Positions 8,929 through 15,834 of a stretch of 64,000 bases of DNA are shown piece by piece. Below the pieces are notes generated by a model, which saw only the letters and a program-made list of their open reading frames with translations, did not search any database and was not told the DNA's origin. The stretch's first letter is position 1. Every line of letters starts with the position of its first letter. The position numbers and the translations under genes were made by a program. The stretch spans positions 1,240,001-1,304,000 of the forward strand of contig CP088295.1 in assembly GCA_024666565.1 (NCBI GenBank). The letters are read 5' to 3'. Source of the DNA: Svornostia abyssi. GTDB taxonomy: Bacteria > Actinomycetota > Thermoleophilia > Solirubrobacterales > Solirubrobacteraceae.

Positions 8929-10334
8929 ACGCGGACGGGCATCCCGCCGCGCGGCCCGAGGGTCGGCGTCTGCGACACCCGCAGCTTCCAGCCGGGCTCG
9001 AGCTCCACGTCGAAGTCGCGCAGGATCCGCGCCATGATCGCCTTGATCTCGAGCTGCCCGAACCGCATGCCGATGCACGTGCGCGAGCCGCCGCCGAACG
9101 GCACGTACGCGCCCTTGGGGATCGTCTTGCGGCGCTCCTCGGAGAACCGGTCGGGGACGAACGCGTGCGGGTCCTCCCACACGTCGGGCAGCCGGTGACT
9201 CGCCCACGAGACGTAGTTGATGAACGTGTCGGCGGGGACGGGAACCCCGGCGACGGTGGTCGCCTCCACCGAGCGGCGCGGCCCGATCCACGCGGGCGGC
9301 CACAGGCGCAGCGTCTCGTCGAGCGCCATGTCCAGCCGCGGCAGCGCGCCGCCCGCGAGCTGCTCGAACGTCGGGGCGGCATCCGGCAGCGTGCGGCGCT
9401 CGGCGCGCAGCAGGGCGCGCTCGTGGGGCGCGCGGGCGAGCTCGTAGACGAGGAAGCAGATGGTGGCGGTCGTCGTGTCGTGCCCGGCGAACAGGAGCGT
9501 CATGACCTCGTCGCGCACGTGCTCGTCGGACAGGTGGTTGCCGTCCTCATCCTCGGCGTCGAGCAGGAGGCTGAGCAGGTCCTCGCCGCGTTCGCCGGTG
9601 CGTCGGCGCCGTTCGATCTCTCCGAAGATCAGCCGGTCAAGGTGTTCGCGCGCGCCGCGCATCCGCCGCCACGGCGTGCCCGGGCCGCGCAGCATCTGCA
9701 TGAGGACGTCGTGGCCGTAGAAGCCCAGCGCGCGCTCGAACTCCTCGGCGGCATCGAGGTCTGCGCGCGAGCGGTCGGGGTCCAGGCCGAACAGCGCGCG
9801 CATCGCGATCCGCAGCGCGAGCTCGCGGGTCCAGTGGTAGAGGTCGAGCTGCGCGCCGGGCCGCCACGCCGCGATGGCGCGTTCGATCTCGCCGTCCATG
9901 AGGCCGAGCGCGCCGGCGATCCGCTCACGGTGGAACCCGGGGAGCATGATCTTGCGCGACTGGCGGTGAAACGCGCCGTCGATCGTCAGCAGCCCGTCGC
10001 CCAGCAGCGGGATGAGGTCGCGGAACCCTTCACGCCACAGGAAGTTCGACGCCTGCGAGACGAGGATCTCGTGGTTGGCCTGCGGGCCGAGTGCGAAGAC
10101 GACCTCTGCCCGCAGCATCCGCAAGGTGAAGACGGGGCCGTGGCGCTCGTACGCGTCGAGCAGGGTGTGCAGGGGCCGGCGGTTGAGCGTGATGATGCGC
10201 CGGGTCGCGCCGTGGGTGTCGCCGGGCGGGTACGGGACGCCGGCACGGCGCTGGCGGGCCTGCCGGCGCAGGTCGTCGCGCATGCGGGCCAGCGGGCTCG
10301 CCGCGGGACTGGTGGCCGGTCCGGTGAGCGCCAT
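8913..10334 (-). CDS. Cytochrome P450 (CYP4/CYP102-like class)
   Basis: This 473-residue monooxygenase has all core motifs: oxygen-binding I-helix LLFAGHDTTTAT, K-helix ETLRLWPP, the PERF-like VPDRFSEER and the heme loop PFGGGSRTCIGMRFGQLE with the Cys ligand. The N-terminus has no membrane anchor, so it is soluble. A long meander and 'RKIMLPGFHRERI' (C-helix WxxxR equivalent) are typical of fatty-acid-type bacterial P450s. It is a separate transcription unit bounded by a large hairpin upstream; no ferredoxin gene is adjacent. The substrate is unknown. Confidence 0.92.
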   Translation of the reverse strand: MALTGPATSPAASPLARMRDDLRRQARQRRAGVPYPPGDTHGATRRIITLNRRPLHTLLDAYERHGPVFTLRMLRAEVVFALGPQANHEILVSQASNFLWREGFRDLIPLLGDGLLTIDGAFHRQSRKIMLPGFHRERIAGALGLMDGEIERAIAAWRPGAQLDLYHWTRELALRIAMRALFGLDPDRSRADLDAAEEFERALGFYGHDVLMQMLRGPGTPWRRMRGAREHLDRLIFGEIERRRRTGERGEDLLSLLLDAEDEDGNHLSDEHVRDEVMTLLFAGHDTTTATICFLVYELARAPHERALLRAERRTLPDAAPTFEQLAGGALPRLDMALDETLRLWPPAWIGPRRSVEATTVAGVPVPADTFINYVSWASHRLPDVWEDPHAFVPDRFSEERRKTIPKGAYVPFGGGSRTCIGMRFGQLEIKAIMARILRDFDVELEPGWKLRVSQTPTLGPRGGMPVRVQAAG

Positions 10335-10352
10335 GAGATGAGGGTAAGCCTT

Positions 10353-10389
10353 GCGCCCGGCGCTCCGCAGGGATCGGAGCGCCGGGCGC
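10353..10389 (-). terminator. Strong 14-bp hairpin between the RTX gene and the P450 gene
   Basis: Positions 10353-10366 and 10376-10389 are perfect inverted repeats around a 9-nt loop. The hairpin lies after the stop of the minus-strand RTX gene and before the P450 start. No clear T tract follows, so it may act as a non-canonical terminator or transcript-end stabiliser. Confidence 0.5.
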
Positions 10390-10495
10390 CAGCCGGGTCG
10401 AGATTGTCAGGGGATCTTGACCCGGCCCCCCGCCTGGGACCGTGCGTCGCGCACCTCGCGGTGTCGGCGGACTGCACGGGACCCAAGGTCGTGTG

Positions 10496-11462
10496 TCAGC
10501 TCTGCAGACGGTCCTCCGCAGGTGACTCCTCAGCGTCCTCGGTGGACGCCTCGTTCTTCTTCGGCGCCTTGCGCTCCACCGTCTCGCAGGAGCCGTTCGG
10601 GTTGTCGGCGGTGGCGTCGGCGATGACGTCGGCCTCGTCGAGCAGCGCGCGGTCGGCGCCGGGGCCGCAGTCGATCGTGTCGGCCTCGCCGTCGCGGGTG
10701 CGGAAGACGTCGTCGCCGCCCTCGCCGACGAGCGTGTCGCCGACGGTGTCCGCCTCGCCGATGACGTCGCCGCGCGCGAGGGCCCAGAGGTCGTCGTCGC
10801 CCTCGCCGCCGTAGGTGGTGTCGACCCCGAGGTTGGCGAAGATCACATCGTCGCCGGGACCGCCGTACTGGGTGTCGTTGCCCCGGCCGCCGGACAGGCG
10901 GTCGTTGCCGTTGTCGCCCCGGACCTCGTCGTCGCCGTCGCCGCCGTGCAGCCGGTCGTTCGCCTCGCCGCCGCTGATCTTGTCGTTCCCGCTGCCGCCG
11001 AACACGCGGTCGGGCCCGCCGGGCGCGGCGCTGTCGGCGCTGTCGCCCGGCGAGCACGTCCTCGCCCGCGTTGCCGTGGAGCCGGTCACGGCCGGTGCCA
11101 CCCTGCAGCGCGTCGCCGCCCGGGCCGCCGAACAGCCGGTCGTTGCCGTCGTCGCCGCCGAGCTTGTCGTCGCCGCGTCCTCCGACCGCGTGATCGCCGC
11201 CGGGTCCGCCGGTGACCGTGTCGCTGCCGTCGTGGACCGCGATCCGGTCGTTCCCCAGGCCCGCGTCGACGACGTCGTCGCCCGCGAGCGAGCGCACGCG
11301 ATCGTTGCCGGCGAGCGCCGTGATGGTGTCCGCGGCGGGCGTGCCCGTGAGCTTGTCGGCCTTGTCCGTGCCCGCCACCGTCGACGCGAACGCCAGGCCC
11401 GCGGTGACCGCGAGGGTGGTGAGGGCGGCCGCCAAGCCGGTGGGGATTCGTCTGCTTCTCAT
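10496..11462 (-). pseudogene. RTX-type calcium-binding repeat protein, frameshifted (probably intact in the organism)
   Basis: A signal peptide (MRSRRIPTGLAAALTTLAV ... AFAS) is followed by tandem glycine/aspartate nonapeptides of the GGxGxDxLx type, for example GGDGDDEVRGDNGNDRLSGG. These repeats form calcium-binding parallel beta-rolls in exported proteins. Two overlapping frames carry the repeats: the first from 11462 to about 11050, the second from about 11050 to 10496. They join cleanly if one G is removed from a GGG run near 11048 (GEDVLAG-DSADSAAPGG), giving 321 residues. The tail after the repeats holds two Cys and an acidic/basic stretch. No type I secretion genes are adjacent, and the signal peptide points to Sec export. 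Confidence 0.75.
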
Positions 11463-11554
11463 GTACGGGAGGTTCGCCGGTGCTACCGTGAGTCCGCCTC
11501 CTGAACACCGGCCGTCACGCTGGGTTGCGGTGGGGCATACTTCCCAGCCTCGCT

Positions 11555-11628
<74 letters not shown>

Positions 11629-11636
11629 CTCCAGAG

Positions 11637-11664
11637 AGGCCCTGCACAGCAGGGCCTTTTCTCG
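11637..11664 (+). terminator. Rho-independent terminator of tRNA-Asp
   Basis: AGGCCCTG (11637-11644) pairs with CAGGGCCT (11650-11657) around a 5-nt loop and is followed by a T-rich tract (TTTTCTCGTTTT). This is a classical intrinsic terminator 8 nt after the tRNA. Confidence 0.85.
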
Positions 11665-11729
11665 TTTTCGGACTCGTTCGCGGCGAGAACGCGGCGGAGT
11701 GGAGTAGCGCTGCGGAGTAGCGCTCGGGG

Positions 11730-11975
11730 CTATTTCGAGCCCATTTTCGGCCGCCAGGCGCCTGGATCATCGAGCGGCGCGACGGCCGCAGCGATGCGAT
11801 CGCGGAGGAAGATCCAGCGCCGGCCGACGCGGCGGGCCGGGAGGTCGCCGCGGCGGGCGAGCTGGTGGACCGTGGAGCGCGGGATGCCGAGGAGCTCGGC
11901 AACCTCGGTGGTGGTGAGAACGTTGTCGCGGGTGAGCGACTCCGAACCTCCGAGATCACGCGACGATGAGTCCAT
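11730..11975 (-). CDS. Excisionase-family helix-turn-helix DNA-binding protein
   Basis: This 81-residue protein has a single MerR-like/excisionase HTH: VLTTTEVAELLGIPRSTVHQ followed by the wing RRGDLPARRVGRRWIF. Such 'helix-turn-helix domain, excisionase family' proteins act as recombination directionality factors or small regulators. Its position, about 100 bp from the tRNA and pointing toward it, is where an ICE xis gene would lie. No integrase accompanies it, so it may be a remnant or act with an integrase encoded elsewhere. Confidence 0.8.
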   Translation of the reverse strand: MDSSSRDLGGSESLTRDNVLTTTEVAELLGIPRSTVHQLARRGDLPARRVGRRWIFLRDRIAAAVAPLDDPGAWRPKMGSK

Positions 11976-12123
11976 GGTTAGTCCCGAGAGGGGTAGGCGC
12001 GTCGACTGGCCCCTGCGAGCGGTAAACCGGACGCCCGGGTTTGCCCGAAAGAAAGGTCCGGGCCACTGGGCTGTGCCGTGCCTCTGTTGTTGCGTCAGTG
12101 AGTAGATCGGCGGCTATAAGGCG

Positions 12124-12432
12124 TCAGATGCCTGGGGTACCAGGACTTGCGTTTCGATCTTCATGCCCGGTTTCGAACAGGTCGCCCGTCGTCTCGGAGA
12201 ACAGCGCCTCGAGGGTGTCCACGCCGAGCGCGAATTGGATCCGCAGCAACGTGTCCAGCCGTACGTCGAGCTTCCCGGCCTCGATGCGCCCCCAGCTTGT
12301 CCGATCGAGGCCAGCGAGTCGAGCGGCGTCTTGCTGCGGCATGTTTGCCGCATTTCGGAGGTGCCTCATGCGAGCGGCGAGCCGATCACGAGCGGCCTGG
12401 AAGACTTCTGTATCGGGGGCGTGGCGGGGCAA
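12124..12432 (-). CDS. XRE-family transcriptional repressor
   Basis: This 102-residue protein has a Cro/C1-type HTH at about residues 20-75: RLAARMRHLRNAANMPQQDA, GLDRTSWGRIEAGKLDV and LDTLLRIQFALGV. It probably represses the mobile element, including itself. Two identical-format palindromes (TGCGGCA-N4-TGCCGCA) lie 49 bp upstream of its start and inside its 5' coding region, good candidates for its operators. It is divergent from the SOS-box/dCTP-deaminase unit. Some downstream codons are low-GC compared with the chromosome. Confidence 0.85.
   Translation of the reverse strand: MPRHAPDTEVFQAARDRLAARMRHLRNAANMPQQDAARLAGLDRTSWGRIEAGKLDVRLDTLLRIQFALGVDTLEALFSETTGDLFETGHEDRNASPGTPGI
12335..12352. 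promoter_or_regulatory. Intragenic operator-like palindrome, copy 1
   Basis: TGCGGCATGTTTGCCGCA is a perfect 7-bp inverted repeat with a 4-nt spacer, inside the XRE gene. It has the same arms and spacing as the site at 12481. Confidence 0.5.
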
Positions 12433-12480
12433 CGTCCGAATGACTTTCTACGCTTCGGCTCATCTTTCAACTCTGAGATG

Positions 12481-12498
12481 TGCGGCAATAATGCCGCA
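12481..12498. promoter_or_regulatory. Operator-like palindrome upstream of the XRE gene, copy 2
   Basis: TGCGGCAATAATGCCGCA has 7-bp arms identical to the intragenic copy and a different 4-nt spacer. It sits 49 bp upstream of the XRE start codon, in the divergent control region 12433-12739. That otherwise gene-free 300-bp stretch also contains the LexA box. Confidence 0.6.
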
Positions 12499-12696
12499 TT
12501 CAGCTGGGAGGGCTCTTGTGCGGGTGCGCGGCTCGGCTCGTGTGGATCTCGCTATCTGCGGGAACTGCTGACTCTGAAGCCCGCAAGTAGCGCTCGATTG
12601 ATCTCGAGGTCCTGTTCGCAATCTGCGACCAGTCGGGGGCGGGTATGACCCGGCGGTGGGCTAGGAGTTCGGATTCGGACTGCGTCCGAAGGGCCG

Positions 12697-12712
12697 TCGA
12701 ACATATGTTCGA
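12697..12712. promoter_or_regulatory. LexA (SOS) box
   Basis: TCGAACATATGTTCGA is a perfect match to the actinobacterial LexA site TCGAAC-N4-GTTCGA, and the palindrome extends one more base on each side. It lies 27 bp upstream of the micro-ORF start and 240 bp before the anti-phage deaminase gene, so DNA damage should derepress this transcript. Confidence 0.8.
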
Positions 12713-12739
12713 CTGGCGTGTAGGCTGAGGGAGGACGGC

Positions 12740-12892
12740 ATGGCCGATAGCAAGAACCCATACGGCAAGAACTTCCGCGAGGCGGTGGCGAGCATCCGCA
12801 AGTTGCCGGCGACGGAGCGAAGCGCGGTCTCAAACCGGCAGGCAGGACCTCTTCCTAGGCCGACTTCCACGTCGCCCAAGCGCGGCGCGTAA
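12740..12892 (+). CDS. 50-residue micro-ORF under the LexA box
   Basis: The ATG at 12740 follows the strong ribosome-binding site GAGGGAGGAC. The product starts MADSKNPYGKNFREAVASIR and continues with a Pro/Ser/Lys/Arg-rich tail ending SPKRGA. The N-terminal part could form a short amphipathic helix; there is no membrane segment. It lies between the SOS box and the AvcD-like gene, 60 bp before that start, in the position where AvcID systems carry an inhibitor (an RNA in the known cases). I do not recognise the peptide. The Shine-Dalgarno sequence is the main support. Confidence 0.45.
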   Translation: MADSKNPYGKNFREAVASIRKLPATERSAVSNRQAGPLPRPTSTSPKRGA

Positions 12893-12952
12893 GAACTCCC
12901 CGCCATCGGTCCTTTGCGGCTTCGACCGTCCTGGACCCCATACTGATCTGCC

Positions 12953-14509
12953 GTGGACGAGAGTGTCGCTGACCGACCTTGGCCGTCGCAGACGGAGTTG
13001 GTGATCGGGCTGGTCGGGCCCGTGGGAATCGACCTCGGCTCGGTCTACGGAAGCATCGCGAAGGTGCTCACGGCCTTCGAGTACGAGTGCCACGACATCC
13101 ACCTGAGCGACCAGCTGAGAGCGCTCGACTGGAGCGAACCACTAGTGGAGGCGCCTGCCGACGAGCGGCTCTGGTCCTACATGTCGGCGGGCAACCACCT
13201 TCGCGAGCTGTGGGATCGAGATGATGCGTTCGCCCTTCTGGCCATCAACGCCATAACGCTTGCGCGATCGAAGGTCAGTGGCGACCGCGAGAAGCCACTT
13301 GAACGCCACGCCTACGTTTTGCGCTCGCTCAAGCGCAAGGAAGAGGCTGCGCTGCTTCGTGATGTCTACGGGTCGAGGTTCGTCCAGGTCTCGTTGTACT
13401 CCCCGAAGGAATCGCGGATCGACTATCTGGCTGGGCGTATCACTTCTTCCCGGGTGCATCCACACCCGCCGGTGCCGAAGTACACCGCGGAGCAACTCGT
13501 CCAGCGCGACGAGGATGAGCAAACTGCTCACGGACAGCAGGTCCGTGGGATCTTTCATCAGGGGGACTTCTTCGTTGACACACGCCGCGATCTCGACGTT
13601 GAGCTCACGCGCATCGTGGAAATCCTGTTCGGACACCCGCGACGCACCCCGACGCGCGACGAGTCGGGAATGTTTCACGCGGTTGCGGCTGGTCGGCGGT
13701 CGGCGGAACTGGGGCGCCAGGTAGGAGCGGCAATCTGCACCCGCGCGGGGTCGGTTGTCGCGGTGGGCGCAAATGAGGTGCCACGTGCCGGGGGCGGTCT
13801 CTACTGGGAGGGAGACGAGGATGACGCCCGCGAGTTCACTAAGGGTGAGGACACCAACGATGTGCGGAAACTGGCCATCGCATCCCGCGTCGTCGAACAA
13901 CTGGTCGACGAGGGGTTGGTCGCCGACGGAGCGTCCGCCGAGAGTCTGATCTCGGTGATCTCCGCATCCCCGATTGATGACCTCATTGAGTTCGTCCGTG
14001 CGGTTCACGCGGAGATGGCTGCTGTCACTGACGCGGCTAACCGCGGCGTAAGCGTTGCCGACACCGTGCTGTACGTGACGACGTTTCCGTGTCATCACTG
14101 CGCTCGCCACGTCGTAGCGAGTGGGATCCGTCGCGTCGTGTACATCGCGCCGTACGCGAAGAGCCTGGCTGGTGAACTGCACGAGGACGCGATCAGCGTC
14201 GATCCACCCGAGCAACAGCACGATCGCCGCGAGGTCACATTTGAGCCGTTCGTCGGTGTTGGGCCTTCACGGTTCCTCGATCTGTTCGCGATGCCTCGGC
14301 GTAAGGACTCGGCGACCGGCAAGATCGTCGATTTCGATCGGGCGTCTGCTCACCCCCGGCTCGCCGAGATCGAACCGATCGACATGTTGGCTGAAGTCCA
14401 GCCGTACGTCCGGCGTGAGCGTCGCGCCTTCGAGTTGCTCGCTCGAGTCCAGGACGAGCGATCTCCACGCTTCGTCGTCGACGACGACGCAGGGGCGACA
14501 GCCACGTAG
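12953..14509 (+). CDS. AvcD-like anti-phage dCTP deaminase (P-loop + deaminase)
   Basis: This 518-residue protein has an N-terminal degenerate P-loop region at residues 17-38 (VIGLVGPVGIDLGSVYGSI), followed by a helical nucleotide-kinase-like domain. A C-terminal zinc deaminase carries H352-A-E354 and P-C380-HH-C383, the zinc ligands and proton shuttle of the dCMP/cytidine deaminase fold; SAELGRQVGAAICTRAG is the fold's first strands. This architecture and length match AvcD, which deaminates dCTP/dCMP during infection and starves phage replication. In known systems it is held inactive by the AvcI RNA made just upstream. Here the upstream region has an SOS box and a micro-ORF instead of an evident structured RNA. 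Base composition is lower in GC than neighbours, suggesting transfer. Confidence 0.82.
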   Translation: MDESVADRPWPSQTELVIGLVGPVGIDLGSVYGSIAKVLTAFEYECHDIHLSDQLRALDWSEPLVEAPADERLWSYMSAGNHLRELWDRDDAFALLAINAITLARSKVSGDREKPLERHAYVLRSLKRKEEAALLRDVYGSRFVQVSLYSPKESRIDYLAGRITSSRVHPHPPVPKYTAEQLVQRDEDEQTAHGQQVRGIFHQGDFFVDTRRDLDVELTRIVEILFGHPRRTPTRDESGMFHAVAAGRRSAELGRQVGAAICTRAGSVVAVGANEVPRAGGGLYWEGDEDDAREFTKGEDTNDVRKLAIASRVVEQLVDEGLVADGASAESLISVISASPIDDLIEFVRAVHAEMAAVTDAANRGVSVADTVLYVTTFPCHHCARHVVASGIRRVVYIAPYAKSLAGELHEDAISVDPPEQQHDRREVTFEPFVGVGPSRFLDLFAMPRRKDSATGKIVDFDRASAHPRLAEIEPIDMLAEVQPYVRRERRAFELLARVQDERSPRFVVDDDAGATAT

Positions 14510-14572
14510 GAGCCCCGGGCTTGGGCTTCCCCATTGCCAACCTCGGGGCCAGACGGCGGCGGCCGCCCTCTT

Positions 14573-14600
14573 CATGCATGCAGGCACCCATGCATGCATG
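14573..14600. repeat. Centromere/operator-like GCATGCATGC repeat upstream of parA
   Basis: Two blocks of alternating CATGCATG are separated by CAGGCACC, 17 bp before the parA start. The block core GCATGCATG recurs in the perfect 34-bp palindrome downstream of the parB-like gene, so the two bracket the cassette. It is probably bound by the ribbon-helix-helix partner for partition and autorepression. Confidence 0.6.
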
Positions 14601-14616
14601 ACGACAGGAGGCCGAG

Positions 14617-15381
14617 ATGGACATCTACGCGCTCGCCAACCAGAAGGGGGGCGTCGGCAAGACAACGGTGACGCTTGGGCTCGCAGCGGCGCTTGCCCGG
14701 CGAGGCGCGCGCACGCTGCTCGTCGATCTCGACCCGCAAGCGTCCGCAACGAAGGTCTTGGATGTCGACACTAGCGAGCAGCACACAGTCGCTGACGTGC
14801 TGCTGGAGCCGGGGCGCTATGTCCTTAGCGAGACGCTCGTCGACACGACGTGGGGCTTCAGGCTCGCTCCGGCGGAGACGGCGCTGGCCTCGCGAGAAGC
14901 GCGGCGATCCACCGCCGACGAGTTCCTCCTTCGTGAGCAACTGCGTCGGCTCGACGGGTTCGACGTCGTCCTCATTGACTGCCCGCCGAGTCTCGGCGTG
15001 CTCACGCTGAACGCACTCGCGGCCACGACCCGAACGGTCGTGGTTACGGAGCCGGCCTTCCTTGCGCTGCAAGGCATCGAGGAGCTCCTCCGGACGCACG
15101 AACTCGTGGTTGCGCACTACAACCTGGAGCTCAAGCTGGCGGGCGTCATCGTCAATCGGGTCGAGCGCACGGTGGAGCACCGCGCCGGCCTTGCCGAGCT
15201 CACGACGTTCTTCGGGGCCGAGCTGCTCTGGTCCCCGTGGATCGCGAAGCGCACGGTGCTGCAGGAGGGCACTCGCCGCGGTGTCGCGCTCGAAGACCTG
15301 CGGTCGCGTGCCGCGGGTGATGTGGCCGCGGTGTTCGAGCTCCTGGCCGACCGGATCGAGGCTCGCCGTGTCGTTGCCTGA
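14617..15381 (+). CDS. parA: ParA-type partition ATPase
   Basis: This 254-residue protein has the deviant Walker A motif KGGVGKTTVTL at residue 10, Walker A' DLDPQASAT and Walker B DVVLIDCPPSLGVLT. It lacks the extra N-terminal HTH of large ParA proteins, so it is a short type Ib ParA that partners a ribbon-helix-helix protein. Role: ATP-driven segregation of the element when circular. Start: ATG at 14617 with AGGAGGCCGAG just upstream. It overlaps the next gene by 14 bp. Confidence 0.92.
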   Translation: MDIYALANQKGGVGKTTVTLGLAAALARRGARTLLVDLDPQASATKVLDVDTSEQHTVADVLLEPGRYVLSETLVDTTWGFRLAPAETALASREARRSTADEFLLREQLRRLDGFDVVLIDCPPSLGVLTLNALAATTRTVVVTEPAFLALQGIEELLRTHELVVAHYNLELKLAGVIVNRVERTVEHRAGLAELTTFFGAELLWSPWIAKRTVLQEGTRRGVALEDLRSRAAGDVAAVFELLADRIEARRVVA

Positions 15382-15619
15382 GTCTCGCTCTGGCTTGGGC
15401 GGCGGCAAGGTCGCGCGGCGCCACCCGGCTGAGCCGGTCGCGCCGCCGCCCTCTGCGACGACGTCTGCGCAGGGGGACCAGGGGCTCGTGATGTTCTGCG
15501 TGCGCGTCACACCGGCGCTACGGCGCCGCCTGAAGCTGACGTCCGCAACCAGCGGCGCATCACTCCAGGCGCTTGCCACCTCGGCGCTCGAGGCAGTCTG
15601 CCGCGAGCACGACATGTAG
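15368..15619 (+). CDS. Small ribbon-helix-helix ParB/ParG-like centromere-binding protein
   Basis: This 83-residue protein starts at a GTG inside the parA end (14-bp overlap). The N-terminus is basic and disordered (SRSGLGGGKVARRHPAEP). The C-terminus is a compact ribbon-helix-helix: beta strand VMFCVRVTPALRRRLKL, then helices TSATSGASLQALATSALEAV. This matches ParG/Omega-type partners of short ParA. Its stop codon lies within the 34-bp palindrome at 15610-15643, so the protein may bind its own gene end as well as the site before parA. Confidence 0.78.
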   Translation: MSLPESRSGLGGGKVARRHPAEPVAPPPSATTSAQGDQGLVMFCVRVTPALRRRLKLTSATSGASLQALATSALEAVCREHDM

Positions 15620-15643
15620 GCATGCATGCATGCCTACATGTCG
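15610..15643. repeat. Perfect 34-bp palindrome at the end of the parAB cassette
   Basis: From CGACATGTAGGCATGCA at 15610 the second half is the exact reverse complement, with no loop. It contains the GCATGCATGC core shared with the site before parA. Candidate parS/centromere; a terminator role is less likely because there is no T tract. Confidence 0.7.
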
Positions 15644-15834
15644 GTCGATTGGCATGGTGGTTGCTGACTGTTTCGGCACGCGCACGCTGGGTAGTGAGGG
15701 CCCTGACGTGAAGTAGGAGAGCTTGTGTCCAGCCTCATCGAGGGACTTGCCGTGTGGGTCGTCCCTGACCGCGTCTCGCGGCCACGGTCGACCGCACTCT
15801 CCGGCCTGGCTGCGCCGACCACCGCAGGCGCTCC

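Noticed and set aside
7998..10814. Very long (over 900 codons) plus-strand open frame opposite the P450 gene
   Set aside because: It is composed almost entirely of Arg, Ala, Gly and Pro with no domain. It arises from the high-GC third positions of the real flippase and P450 genes.
14572..15627. 351-codon minus-strand frame opposite parA/parB
   Set aside because: Antisense shadow; the plus strand carries a complete ParA with all Walker motifs, and the frame has no ribosome-binding site.
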